Origin: Cellulomonas sp. SG140
Lineage (GTDB): Bacteria; Actinomycetota; Actinomycetes; Actinomycetales; Cellulomonadaceae
Direction of reading: 5' to 3'
Assembly (NCBI RefSeq): GCF_025770785.1
Contig: NZ_JANZLA010000004.1
Span: 248,001 to 312,000, forward strand
DNA length: 64,000 nucleotides
In this document: positions 6,677 to 15,285 of the stretch, in pieces
How positions within the stretch are numbered: position 1 is the stretch's first letter
Layout of the letters: every line of letters starts with the position of its first letter
Notes under the pieces: generated by a model
What the model was told of the DNA's origin: nothing
Seen by the model: only the letters and a program-made list of their open reading frames with translations
The model's database searches: none
Made by a program: the position numbers and the translations under genes

Positions 6677-7402
6677 TCAGCGCAGCCCGTCGTCCAGCAC
6701 GCCGACCCACCGGACCCCGACCAGCTGGATCTCGCCGGCGGCCGCCGCCGCCCGCTCGGCGGGCTCGTCGACCGTCAGGTACGGGTGGAAGTACGGCACG
6801 TCCTCCTCGACCACGGTCCGGAACCGGCGTGCCAGGGCCTGAGCCACCCCCGCGCCCGGCTGCAGGTCCTCGGCGACGGCCCACTGCCGCACGTACTCGT
6901 CCCACGGCAGACCGCTCTCCTGCCAGGACGTCCGCTGCCGACCGAGCCAGCTGTCCGCGGACCCCTCCGGCAACCGCTCGAAGCACCACTGCACGGTCGC
7001 GGCGTCGATGCGCTCCCACGCCCACTCGACCACCACCACCCGACCGCCGGGCCGCAGCACCCCGGCGAGGCGGTCGGCCAGGGCGTCCAGGTCGCGCACG
7101 TGGTGCAGCGACGCGCACGCCACCACCGCGCCGAACGAGCCGTCCGGCGCGACGTCCTCGACCGTGACCTGCCGGTACGCGGGGCCGTCCGGGGCGACCG
7201 GGTCGACGCCGACTGCGTCACGGCCCTCGGCGAGCAGCGCGGGGACGAACCCGCCGATGGGCCCGCAGCCCACCTCGAGCACCGGGCCGGTGGTGGGTGC
7301 CAGCTGTCCGCGCACCCACGGCCACACCGCGGCGATCCGCTGCGGGTCACCGGTGGGGGAGCCGTGGTGGTGACCCGGCTCCGCGGGTCCGTGGTGGTGC
7401 AC
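6677..7402 (-). CDS. Class I SAM-dependent methyltransferase
   Basis: A 241-aa enzyme. The SAM motif I is VLEVGCGPIGGF (about residues 41-52), the acidic residue after strand 2 is in AVGVDP, and motif III-like VVACASLHHV and post-motif LRPGGRVVVVEWAW are present. The N-terminus is histidine-rich (HHHG and GHHHG within 13 residues), unusual and possibly metal-binding. The start is GTG 7402 behind GGAGG. The substrate cannot be deduced. It is followed by the PIG-L gene. Confidence 0.8.
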   Translation of the reverse strand: MHHHGPAEPGHHHGSPTGDPQRIAAVWPWVRGQLAPTTGPVLEVGCGPIGGFVPALLAEGRDAVGVDPVAPDGPAYRQVTVEDVAPDGSFGAVVACASLHHVRDLDALADRLAGVLRPGGRVVVVEWAWERIDAATVQWCFERLPEGSADSWLGRQRTSWQESGLPWDEYVRQWAVAEDLQPGAGVAQALARRFRTVVEEDVPYFHPYLTVDEPAERAAAAAGEIQLVGVRWVGVLDDGLR

Positions 7403-7578
7403 GTGAGCCTCCGACGTGGGTGGGGTCCGGGGCGGTGGCGGTGGGCCGCCGACCCCTCGGCGAAGATTACTGGCGTGGGCTGTCCCGACGGCCGCGTCCG
7501 GGCGGTAGCCCGCACACCCGGACGGGAGGAATCCCCCGAACGTGACGGAACGGGCACCGCCCCGCTACGGTCCCGTGC

Positions 7579-7776
7579 ATGCAGCGGGACGGTCGGCACG
7601 CACTGCGGCCGCCGGCTGCCTCGGCGGACGCGGTGCAGCGCGCTGCGCGCCTGGTGCGCGCGACGGCCGTCAGGCCGGCCAGCTGGGGCGAGCTGGCGGT
7701 GGCGCTCACCTGTCTCGGCATGACGCCGGACGTGCGCACGCTCGAACGTGTGCAGCGGGCGCTGGAGACCGCCTGA
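7579..7776 (+). CDS. Small protein, 65 aa, unknown function
   Basis: A short ORF encoding a basic, helix-rich protein (ADAVQRAARLVRATAV, then a second amphipathic segment ending ERVQRALETA). TACGGT (7566-7571) sits exactly 7 nt before the ATG, the leaderless pattern of many neighbours, which raises the chance that it is real. It lies between a divergent methyltransferase and a downstream ThrE exporter. No family recognised. Confidence 0.5.
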   Translation: MQRDGRHALRPPAASADAVQRAARLVRATAVRPASWGELAVALTCLGMTPDVRTLERVQRALETA

Positions 7777-7814
7777 CCGGCGGCCGGGCCGGGCCAGACG
7801 TCCCGTGGGGGCCC

Positions 7815-7830
7815 GATGACGGCCGTCATC
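7815..7830. promoter_or_regulatory. Perfect 16-bp palindrome upstream of the ThrE exporter
   Basis: GATGACGGCCGTCATC is perfectly self-complementary and ends 8 bp before the GTG start of the exporter. It could be an operator for an unlinked dimeric regulator, controlling export by covering the promoter or start region. There is no T-tract, so a terminator is unlikely. Confidence 0.4.
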
Positions 7831-7838
7831 ATGGTGCC

Positions 7839-9107
7839 GTGCCCACCGAGCCAGACGACGACGAGCTCGACCTGATCCGACGCTCCGGCGTCGTGCTGCG
7901 GGTCGGCAAGCTCAGCCTGTCCGCCGGGACCGGCTCCTACCGGGTGAAGGCCTCGATGGCCCGGGTCGCGCGCGCGCTCGACGTCGACCGCCACGAGGCC
8001 CACGTCACGCTGACCGAGATCACGACGACGTCGCACCGCGGCCGCTCGTTCCGCACCGAGGTCGCCGAGGTCCGCTCGCTCGGGGTCAACACGGACCGGC
8101 TCGCCGAGCTGGAGTGGATGGCCCAGCGCCTCGAGGCTCGCGGCAAGGTGACGATCGACGAGGTCAGCGCCGAGGTGGACCGCATCGCGGCGAAGCCCCC
8201 GCTGTACCCCGTCGTCCTCAACGCGCTCTGGGCGGCGCTCGCGTGCGCGGCGTTCGCCTTCCTCAACAACGCGGGCCCCATCGAGATCATCGGTGCGTTC
8301 CTCGGTGCCGGGGTGGGGCAGGGGCTGCGTCGGGTGCTGCTGCACAAGGGGTTCAACCAGTTCGGCGTGACGATGCTGGCCGCGGCGCTGTCGAGCGTCG
8401 TGTACCTGTGGTTCGTGCAGCTGCTGCACTGGGCGGGGTTGACCGGCGGCGTGCACGAGGCGGGGTACGTGGCGGCGGCGCTGTTCCTGGTGCCGGGCTT
8501 CCCGCTGGTCACGGGTGCGCTGGACCTGGCCAAGCTCGACTTCTCGGCAGGGGTGGCGCGGCTGACCTGGGCGCTGATGATCTTCGTCTCCGCCGCGTTC
8601 GCCATCTGGGGCGTGTCGATCATCGTCGGGCTGAGCCCCGACCCGCCGCGCGCGATGGCGATGGGGCTGCCGGCGCTGATGGCGCTGCGGGTGCTGGCGT
8701 CCGCGGTGGGCGTGCTCGGCTTCGCGCTGATGTTCAACAGCCCGTGGCGGATGGCGGTGGTCGCGGCGCTCGTCGCGATGATCCCCAACACGCTGCGGAT
8801 CGCCGCCGTGACGCTGGCGGGCTGGCCGCCGCAGGCCGCCGCCGCGGTCGCTGCCTGCCTGATCGGCCTGCTGGCCGCCTGGATCGCCCCGAGGATGAAC
8901 GTCCCCCGGATCACCGTGTACGTCCCGGCCGTGACGATCATGGTGCCGGGCGTCCCGGCCTACCGCGCCGTGTACTACATCAGCAACGGCGACACGATGC
9001 AGGCGCTGGGGTACGGCGTCTCGGCCGCGCTGATCGTCACCGCGCTCGCCGTCGGGCTCGCCATCGCCCGCATGCTCACCGACCGTGAGTGGGGCTTCGA
9101 GCACTAG
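7839..9107 (+). CDS. Threonine/serine exporter family protein (ThrE, fused two-domain form)
   Basis: A 422-aa membrane protein. The soluble N-terminal half carries the ThrE/DUF1212 signature (RSGVVLRVGKLSLSAGTGSYRV, split here for length: residues about 11-32) and the TSHRGRSFRTEVAEVRSLGVN region. About ten helices follow, in two groups: the ThrE and ThrE2-type domains (IPNTLRIA...PGVPAYRAVYYI). Corynebacterial ThrE exports threonine and serine by proton antiport. GTG 7839 is chosen because it directly precedes the conserved domain; the frame stays open far upstream but shows no domain there. No SD is obvious. Confidence 0.85.
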   Translation: MPTEPDDDELDLIRRSGVVLRVGKLSLSAGTGSYRVKASMARVARALDVDRHEAHVTLTEITTTSHRGRSFRTEVAEVRSLGVNTDRLAELEWMAQRLEARGKVTIDEVSAEVDRIAAKPPLYPVVLNALWAALACAAFAFLNNAGPIEIIGAFLGAGVGQGLRRVLLHKGFNQFGVTMLAAALSSVVYLWFVQLLHWAGLTGGVHEAGYVAAALFLVPGFPLVTGALDLAKLDFSAGVARLTWALMIFVSAAFAIWGVSIIVGLSPDPPRAMAMGLPALMALRVLASAVGVLGFALMFNSPWRMAVVAALVAMIPNTLRIAAVTLAGWPPQAAAAVAACLIGLLAAWIAPRMNVPRITVYVPAVTIMVPGVPAYRAVYYISNGDTMQALGYGVSAALIVTALAVGLAIARMLTDREWGFEH

Positions 9108-9162
9108 CCTCACCACCGCTTTGGTCGGACGGCGAACGCACCTGTAGCCTGTCCACCGTCTT

Positions 9163-9252
9163 GGAGACGTCGCATAGCCAGGTCTAGTGCGCGGCCCTGC
9201 TAAGGCCGTGAAGGGGTCTCCCCTTCCGTGGGTTCAAATCCCACCGTCTCCG
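9163..9252 (+). tRNA. tRNA-Ser (anticodon GCU)
   Basis: A class II tRNA. GGAGACG (9163-9169) pairs with CGTCTCC (9245-9251); the anticodon loop CTGCTAA gives GCT. There is a long variable arm and T-loop GGTTCAAATCC. CCA is not encoded. Its 3' half is not duplicated nearby. Confidence 0.96.
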
Positions 9253-9271
9253 CTCTTGCTCCGCTCGTGAC

Positions 9272-9302
9272 GAGGCCAGCCACCACCCGGTGCGCTGGCC
9301 TC
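9272..9302 (+). terminator. Hairpin terminator after tRNA-Ser(GCU)
   Basis: GAGGCCAGC (9272-9280) pairs with GCTGGCCTC (9294-9302), and CACC/GGTG extends the stem inward around an ACCC loop. It follows the tRNA by 20 bp. No long T-tract follows, which is common for terminators in high-G+C actinobacteria. Confidence 0.6.
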
Positions 9303-9357
9303 TCTCGCGCCCGGCCGTCCCAGGGTGCCGTCAGGCATCGCGCATAGGATCCGCGCC

Positions 9358-9735
9358 ATGAGCACGTTGCAGCGGCCGATGATGCTGTCCAAGCTCCACC
9401 GCGCCACGGTGACGCAGGCCGACCTGGAGTACGTCGGCTCGATCACCGTCGACGAGGAGCTGATGGAGGCGGCCGACCTGCTGCCGAACCAGCAGGTGGA
9501 CGTGCTGGACATCACCAACGGCGCCCGCCTGACGACCTACGCCATCCCGGGACCGCGCGGCGGCCGGGACATCCAGATCAACGGCGCCGCGGCGCACCTG
9601 GTGGACGTCGGCGACCGCGTGATCATCGTGGCGTACGGCTCGATGAGCGACGAGGACGCGCACCGGCACGTGCCGCGGGTCGTGGTGCTCGACGAGCAGA
9701 ACGCGATCGTGCCGACGGTGGCCGCGCGGGTCTGA
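9358..9735 (+). CDS. panD: Aspartate 1-decarboxylase
   Basis: PanD makes beta-alanine from aspartate for pantothenate and coenzyme A, in the cytoplasm. The 125-aa proenzyme has the self-cleavage site Gly27-Ser28 in [12 protein letters not shown]; Ser28 becomes the pyruvoyl cofactor. The start [15 protein letters not shown], the [10 protein letters not shown] region and the [21 protein letters not shown] region are all typical. ATG 9358 has TAGGAT (9345-9350) 7 nt upstream, suggesting a leaderless mRNA. No other pantothenate genes are in the window. Confidence 0.95.
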   Translation: MSTLQRPMMLSKLHRATVTQADLEYVGSITVDEELMEAADLLPNQQVDVLDITNGARLTTYAIPGPRGGRDIQINGAAAHLVDVGDRVIIVAYGSMSDEDAHRHVPRVVVLDEQNAIVPTVAARV

Positions 9736-9763
9736 CGGGCCCTCGCCCACGCGTCCGCCGCGC

Positions 9764-11677
9764 CTAGAGCAGCCCGAGCGCCTGGGCCACCACCACGGCG
9801 GAGGCCGCGGACCAGGCCTGCGGTCGGCAGGCTGCCGGGTACGGCAGGGCGTGCGGGGTCGGGCCGGTGGCCGGGTCGCCGGAGTAGAGCTCGGGGACGC
9901 GGTAGCCGAACGACTCCGCGGCGCGCAGCAGGCCCTCGGCCAGCAGCTGCGCCTGCGCGCGGTGGCCGGATGCGAGCAGCCCCCGGACGGCGATCGCCGT
10001 GTCGTGCGCCCAGACGGAGCCGCCGTGGTACTTCAGCGGCCAGTAGCCTGCGCTCGACGTGGCCATCGTGCGCAGGCCGAAGCCGGAGCTCAGCTCGGGG
10101 TGCACCAGCCGTCGGGCGACCACGTCCTCCTCGTCGGGACGCAGCAGGCCCGTGCCCGGCAGGTGCCCCATGTTCGACGTGACGGTGTCCACCGGCGCGC
10201 CCCGGCCGTCCAGGGCGATGGCGACGTACGGACCGTGCTCGTCCTCCAGCCAGAAGTCCCGGCGGAACCGCTCGGCCAGGTCGGCGGCCGCCGCGCGCAG
10301 GGCGTCCGGCGTGGTGCCGTCCGCGTCCACGCCCGGGTGCCCGAACGCCTCGAACAGGTCCGCCCCGTGCACCAGCGCCTCGTGGGCGTAGGCCTGCACC
10401 TCGCACAGCTCGATCGGGCCCTCCGCCAGCCGACCGTCGCGGAGCTGGATGGAGTCGCCGGAGTCCTTCCAGCCCTGGTTGGCCAGACCGTGGCCGGTGG
10501 TGTCCTGGTAGGCGAGGTAGCCGGCGCGGGCACGGGCCACGGTCCACGCCAGCGCGCGCTCGGCGTGGGGGAGCAGGCGGCCGACGTTCTCGGTCGGCAT
10601 GCCGGCACGCCAGGCGTCGTGCAGCACGCACACCCACAGCGGGGTGGCGTCGACGGTGCCGTAGTAGACGGGCGGCAGGGCGAGGCCGTCCGACGGCAGG
10701 GTCAGCGCGGCGCGGCGCAGCTCGTGCAGGATCTTGCCGGGCTCCTCCTGGGAGGCCGGGTCGTCGGCGGTGCCTTGCAACGACGCCAGCACGGTGAGCG
10801 TCCCCTCCGCCAGCTCGGTGCCGAGGGGGAGCAGGAAGCGGGCCGCCCACAGGGAGTCGCGGCCGAACAGCGTGAAGAACCACGGTGCGCCGGCGGCGAG
10901 GAACTCCTGGTCCGGCAGCGACGGCAGGGCCATGCGCAGGCGGTCCAGGTCGGCGAGGGACTGGTCGAGGAACCGCCGGGGTCGTAGGTCGGCGGAGGCG
11001 TCGATCGCCGGTACGACCAGCGGCGACGGTGTCCGCACCCCCGTCACCACCGCGATCGAGTCGTGCACCACCAGCCGCCAGGTGACGCGGGCCGGCCGCC
11101 CGGCCGCCGCGGTCAGCGTCCACCGCAGCACGGGCCGAGCGCGGTCCGCCAGGTCGACGTCGGCACCCTCGGCCTCAACCGCGGCCGTGACGTCGTCCGT
11201 CGTCCAGACGAGCCCGGAGGGCGTGCGCACCGCGGGCACCGCGTCGCTGGTGCCGCCCGACTTGATGACCTCCATGGCGGCCATGTCCGACGACAGCGTC
11301 ACGCTCAGCCGTGCCGTGGTCGGCTCGGTGGTGGCGCACCGGAGCTCGAGGGTCTCGGACACCGACCCGGGCTCCGCGCTGCGGGTGCGGAGCAGCCGCA
11401 CCGTGGGGTCCGCCCCGGGCTGGTCGACGTGCCGGGGGAGACCGACGAACGTCACCGTCCCGCCCTCGCGGAGCGTGCCGGCCGGTTCCGCCTCGGCACC
11501 GTCGACCGTCAGCACCGCCTCGCAGAGCACCCGGACGTCGGAGTGCAGCACCCCCTGGACGGTGGCCCGGCCGGGTGCCGAGCGGCGAATCTGCCCGTCC
11601 GGCCCGGACCACGCCTGGGTGGGCGCTCGGAACACGAGCTCGAGGTCGTGCAGGAAGGGCTGCAGGTGCTCGCTCAT
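9764..11677 (-). CDS. Amylo-alpha-1,6-glucosidase / glycogen-debranching-type enzyme
   Basis: A 637-aa cytoplasmic protein. The N-terminal beta domain (about residues 1-230) opens with LQPFLHDLELVFRAPTQAW, as in bacterial glycogen-debranching N-terminal domains. It is followed by an (alpha/alpha)6 catalytic domain with FFTLFGRDSLWAARFLLP, YYGTVDATPLW and NQGWKDSGDSI, the typical landmarks of this family. It probably removes alpha-1,6 glucosyl stubs or related oligosaccharides. It is divergent from a lacI-ABC importer operon and shares an intergenic region with two LacI-type operators, so import and hydrolysis are probably co-regulated. The exact substrate is not shown. Confidence 0.82.
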   Translation of the reverse strand: MSEHLQPFLHDLELVFRAPTQAWSGPDGQIRRSAPGRATVQGVLHSDVRVLCEAVLTVDGAEAEPAGTLREGGTVTFVGLPRHVDQPGADPTVRLLRTRSAEPGSVSETLELRCATTEPTTARLSVTLSSDMAAMEVIKSGGTSDAVPAVRTPSGLVWTTDDVTAAVEAEGADVDLADRARPVLRWTLTAAAGRPARVTWRLVVHDSIAVVTGVRTPSPLVVPAIDASADLRPRRFLDQSLADLDRLRMALPSLPDQEFLAAGAPWFFTLFGRDSLWAARFLLPLGTELAEGTLTVLASLQGTADDPASQEEPGKILHELRRAALTLPSDGLALPPVYYGTVDATPLWVCVLHDAWRAGMPTENVGRLLPHAERALAWTVARARAGYLAYQDTTGHGLANQGWKDSGDSIQLRDGRLAEGPIELCEVQAYAHEALVHGADLFEAFGHPGVDADGTTPDALRAAAADLAERFRRDFWLEDEHGPYVAIALDGRGAPVDTVTSNMGHLPGTGLLRPDEEDVVARRLVHPELSSGFGLRTMATSSAGYWPLKYHGGSVWAHDTAIAVRGLLASGHRAQAQLLAEGLLRAAESFGYRVPELYSGDPATGPTPHALPYPAACRPQAWSAASAVVVAQALGLL

Positions 11678-11749
11678 GGTTCAGGCTCCCCGTCGGGCAT
11701 CGCTTGACAGTACGAACTCGATGGCCGACTCTGTGTCTCACGCCGGGCA

Positions 11750-11793
11750 TTTGATCAATCAAATCGCAGTCGCGATCCTAGTTGATCGATCAA
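11750..11793. promoter_or_regulatory. Two LacI-type operators between debranching enzyme and lacI
   Basis: TTTGATCAATCAAA (11750-11763) and the perfect palindrome TTGATCGATCAA (11782-11793) share TTGATC/GATCAA-type half-sites; their centres are 31 bp apart, about three turns. They lie before the LacI regulator gene and upstream of the divergent debranching gene. They are likely sites for that regulator, allowing autorepression and joint control. Confidence 0.7.
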
Positions 11794-11830
11794 AGCTCCT
11801 GGCAAGGCCCTTGATGGAGAGGAGCTGGCG

Positions 11831-12886
11831 ATGGCGCCGGACAGCAGCGACGGGCGTCGTCCGACCGTCTCGAGCGTCGCCGCCCACGCCGGCGTCTCGC
11901 GGCAGACCGTCTCCAACGCCCTCAACAGCCCCGAGCGCCTGCAGCCGGACACGCTCAAGCGCGTGCTGGCCGCCATCGAGGAGACCGGCTACGTCCGCAG
12001 CGCCGCCGCGCGTCAGATGCGCACCGCCCGCTCGGGCGTGCTGGCCTACCGCCTCGACCCGGTGCTGGACGGCATCAGCGGCCTGGTGCTCGACACCTTC
12101 CTGCACTCGCTGACCAGCGACGCGGAGGCCCACGACCACCGCGTGATGCTCTACACCGCCGACTCGGACGAGGCGGAGCTGCGTCAGTTCGAGCGGCTGA
12201 CCCGGGCGCGCAGCGTCGACGCATTCGTCCTGGTCGGCACCCACGCGCACGACGCGCGGTACCGGTGGCTGACCGAGCGCAACGTGCCGTTCGCCGTCTT
12301 CGGCCGGCCGTGGGCGCGGCAGGCATCGGGCAAGCAGTCGCAGCACGCGTGGACCGATGTTGACGGCGCCGCCGGCACCAGCCAGGCGACGGAGCACCTG
12401 CGCAGCCTGGGCCACACCCAGATCGCGTTCGTCGGCTGGCCCGCCGGCTCCGGCACCGGTGACGAGCGGCGCCGCGGCTGGGAGCAGTCGATGAGCGCGG
12501 CCGGTGTGCCGGCGCGGCACCGGCACGCCCTGGACTCCGCGCAGCCGGACGGCATCCGGTCCGGTGCCGAGGCCGCGCGGCGCCTGCTCGAGGCGGGTGC
12601 GACGGCGTTCGTCTGCGCCTCCGACTCCCTGGCCGTCGGTGCGTGGGGCGCGGTGCAGGCGGCGGGGGCGCAGGCCGCCGTCGTCGGGTTCGACGACAGC
12701 CCGACCGCCGCCGCTCTGGGCATCACCTCCGTGCGCCAGCCGCTGGAGCAGGCGGCTCGCTGGGCGCTGGACAGCGTGCTGTCCCAGCTCGACGGGCGGC
12801 CCAGCGACCCGGCCGACTCCGGCCTGCTGGTGCCGACGCTCGTCGTCCGCGAGAGCTCCGTGCCGGCGCCGGCCGCGCACCCCTGA
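11831..12886 (+). CDS. LacI-family sugar-responsive repressor
   Basis: A 351-aa regulator. The LacI helix-turn-helix is at about residues 12-32 (VSSVAAHAGVSRQTVSNALN) and the hinge helix at about 52-60. The periplasmic-binding-like effector domain follows (GVLAYRLDPV ... IAFVGWPAGSGTGDERRRGW ... AVVGFDDSPTAAALGITSVRQPLEQAA). The start has GAGAGGAG 9 nt upstream. It leads an operon with a sugar-binding lipoprotein (36 bp downstream) and two permeases. Two palindromes just upstream are its likely operators. The inducer is presumably an imported oligosaccharide. Confidence 0.92.
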   Translation: MAPDSSDGRRPTVSSVAAHAGVSRQTVSNALNSPERLQPDTLKRVLAAIEETGYVRSAAARQMRTARSGVLAYRLDPVLDGISGLVLDTFLHSLTSDAEAHDHRVMLYTADSDEAELRQFERLTRARSVDAFVLVGTHAHDARYRWLTERNVPFAVFGRPWARQASGKQSQHAWTDVDGAAGTSQATEHLRSLGHTQIAFVGWPAGSGTGDERRRGWEQSMSAAGVPARHRHALDSAQPDGIRSGAEAARRLLEAGATAFVCASDSLAVGAWGAVQAAGAQAAVVGFDDSPTAAALGITSVRQPLEQAARWALDSVLSQLDGRPSDPADSGLLVPTLVVRESSVPAPAAHP

Positions 12887-12922
12887 CCCGTCCACCATCC
12901 GACGCGCTAGAGAGGCACATCG

Positions 12923-14188
12923 ATGAAGATCACCAGGAGAGCGCTCCTCGCCGCGGCTGCCGCACTGACGGCCACCGCGACCCTCGCCGCGTGCAGCAGC
13001 AGCGGCGGCGGCTTCGGCTCACCCGCCGCCTCGGCCTCGTCCTCCGCCGTGGCGTCCGACAACCACCAGCCGCTCACCATCCTGATCGGCACGTCCGGCG
13101 ACGCGGAGACCAACGCCGTCAAGGACGCCGTGGCCGCGTGGTCCAAGCAGTCCGGCACGCAGGCGACCGTGAACGTCGCCTCCGACCTGGGCCAGCAGCT
13201 GTCGCAGGGCTTCGCCGGCGGCAACCCGCCGGACCTGTTCTACGTCACCAACGACTCCGTGGCGACGTACGCGAGCAACGGCTCGCTCGAGCCCTACGTG
13301 ACGCAGCTGAAGAACAAGGACTCCTTCTACCCGTCCCTGGTCAAGGCGTTCACGGTGAACGGGAAGGAGTACGCCGCGCCCAAGGACTTCTCGACGCTGG
13401 CCCTGGTGATCAACACGGACATGTGGACCGCCGCGGGGCTGACCGACAAGGACTACCCGACCACCTGGGACCAGCTGGAGTCGGTGGCGAAGAAGCTGAC
13501 GACGCCCCAGCACGTGGGCCTGGCGGTGTCCGGCCAGTTCGAGCGGCTCGGCGTGTTCATGGCCGAGGCCGGCGGCTGGCTGGTGGACGACAAGGGCAAG
13601 GCCGCGGCGAGCTCGGACGCGAACGTGCAGGGGCTGACCTACGCCAAGAAGCTGCTGTCCGACGGCGTGATGAAGTACTCCTCCCAGCTCGGTGCGGGAT
13701 GGGGCGGTGAGGCGTTCGGCACCCAGAAGGCCGCGATGACCATCGAGGGCAACTGGATCTCCGGTGCGATGACCAAGGACTACTCGTCGGTCAAGTACAA
13801 GGTGGTCAAGCTGCCCGCCGGCCCCAAGGGCGAGGGCACCATCCAGTACGACGGCGGCTGGGGCATGGCGTCGCAGTCGAAGAACAAGGGCGGCGCGCTC
13901 GACCTGGTCACGTACCTGACCCAGCCGGACCAGCAGCTCGGGTTCGCCAAGGCGTTCGGCGTGATGCCGAGCGTGCAGTCGATCGCCGACCAGTGGAAGC
14001 AGCAGTTCCCCGAGCAGACGGCGTTCCTGGACAGCGCGTCGTCGTCGAAGTCGATCCCGAGCGTGGCCGGCATCAGCGACGTGATCAAGAACTTCGACTC
14101 CCAGCTCGACGGACTGTCCAGCACCGACCCCAAGCAGATCCTGGACAAGGTGCAGACCAACCTCCAGGCGCTGCCCGGCCTGTCCTGA
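12923..14188 (+). CDS. Sugar ABC transporter substrate-binding lipoprotein
   Basis: A 421-aa family 1 extracellular solute-binding protein. The twin-arginine-like basic start (KITRRALL) and lipobox LAAC with Cys24 indicate membrane anchoring on the outside. After a Ser/Ala linker come the two-lobe binding domain landmarks: GNPPDLFYVTND, YAAPKDFSTLALVINTDMW (hinge) and AAMTIEGNWISG. It is 36 bp after lacI and 11 bp before the first permease. It should capture a di- or oligosaccharide; the divergent debranching enzyme hints at an alpha-glucan fragment, while the beta-glucosidases elsewhere keep cello-oligosaccharides possible. Confidence 0.9.
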   Translation: MKITRRALLAAAAALTATATLAACSSSGGGFGSPAASASSSAVASDNHQPLTILIGTSGDAETNAVKDAVAAWSKQSGTQATVNVASDLGQQLSQGFAGGNPPDLFYVTNDSVATYASNGSLEPYVTQLKNKDSFYPSLVKAFTVNGKEYAAPKDFSTLALVINTDMWTAAGLTDKDYPTTWDQLESVAKKLTTPQHVGLAVSGQFERLGVFMAEAGGWLVDDKGKAAASSDANVQGLTYAKKLLSDGVMKYSSQLGAGWGGEAFGTQKAAMTIEGNWISGAMTKDYSSVKYKVVKLPAGPKGEGTIQYDGGWGMASQSKNKGGALDLVTYLTQPDQQLGFAKAFGVMPSVQSIADQWKQQFPEQTAFLDSASSSKSIPSVAGISDVIKNFDSQLDGLSSTDPKQILDKVQTNLQALPGLS

Positions 14189-14199
14189 GGCAGACCGGC

Positions 14200-15285
14200 A
14201 TGCAGACCGCCATGGCGCGCGCGGCGGGCACGACGTCCGCGCCGGCCAGGTCGGCCACCCGTCGCGGTCCCGGCATCCGGGGCCGCGACGGGGTAGCCGG
14301 CTGGCTGTTCACCGCCCCGGTGCTGGTGATCCTGGGACTGTTCCTGGTGCTGCCGATCGCGATGGCCGCGTGGGTGTCGGTCTCGAGCTGGAGCGGGCTG
14401 GGCAGCCCCTTCTCGTCCACCGTGAAGTTCGTCGGCGGCGCCAACTACGCGGCGCTGCTGGCCAAGCCCGGGCTGGCGCAGTCGGACTTCGGCACGTCGC
14501 TGCGGAACAACGCCTGGTACGTGCTGCTGGTGGTCCCGGTCCAGACGGCGGTGTCGCTGCTGCTGGCCGTGCTGGTGAACCGCCGGATCGCCGGGCGGGG
14601 GGTGTTCCGTACCGCGTACTACTTCCCGTCCGTCACCTCGTCCGTGGCGATCACGGTGATCTTCCTGTTCCTGTTCTCCGCCTCCGGGACCGTCAACGCG
14701 GTGATCAGCTGGCTGGGCGGCACGGGACCGGGGTGGTTCACCGAGACGCGGGGCGTGGTGCAGCTGCTGCTGCAGGCGGTCGGCGTGCACGCGCCCGCCG
14801 GGAACGGGTTCCTGGGCCTGACCTGGTTCGACTGGGTGGCCGGCCCGAGCCCCGCGATGCTCGTCTTCATCGTGATGGCGATCTTCACCACGTCCGGCAC
14901 GTTCATGCTGATCTACCTCGCGGCGCTGCAGCAGATCGCCGAGGAGATCGACGAGGCGGCCGTGATGGACGGCGCCGGGCCGTGGAAGCGGTTCTGGTAC
15001 GTCACGCTGCCGATGCTGCGACCCACCACGTTCACCGTGGTGACGCTGGGGCTGATCGGCACCTGGCAGCTGTTCGACCAGATCTACGTCGGCTCCAAGG
15101 GCGGGCCGGCCAACACGACGCTGACCCCGGCCTACCTGTCCTACAGCCAGTCGTTCATCAACAACGCGTGGGGCCGGGGCGCGGCGATCGCGTTCATCCT
15201 GTTCGCGATCATCGTGCTGTTCACCGTGCTGCAGCGCCTCGCGCTGCGGGAGCGGACGCCGCGGCGGAGGCGGTCCCATGGCTGA
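14200..15285 (+). CDS. Sugar ABC transporter permease (MalF type)
   Basis: A 361-aa inner-membrane permease with about six or seven helices; the first is GWLFTAPVLVILGLFLVLPI. The cytoplasmic EAA loop, which contacts the ATPase, is EIDEAAVMDGAGPWKRFWYVTLPMLRP (split by hinge; about residues 248-274). ATG 14200 is used with GAGG upstream; ATG 14212 is a close alternative. The following permease overlaps its end by 8 bp. Together they form the translocation pore for the lipoprotein-delivered sugar. Confidence 0.92.
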   Translation: MQTAMARAAGTTSAPARSATRRGPGIRGRDGVAGWLFTAPVLVILGLFLVLPIAMAAWVSVSSWSGLGSPFSSTVKFVGGANYAALLAKPGLAQSDFGTSLRNNAWYVLLVVPVQTAVSLLLAVLVNRRIAGRGVFRTAYYFPSVTSSVAITVIFLFLFSASGTVNAVISWLGGTGPGWFTETRGVVQLLLQAVGVHAPAGNGFLGLTWFDWVAGPSPAMLVFIVMAIFTTSGTFMLIYLAALQQIAEEIDEAAVMDGAGPWKRFWYVTLPMLRPTTFTVVTLGLIGTWQLFDQIYVGSKGGPANTTLTPAYLSYSQSFINNAWGRGAAIAFILFAIIVLFTVLQRLALRERTPRRRRSHG

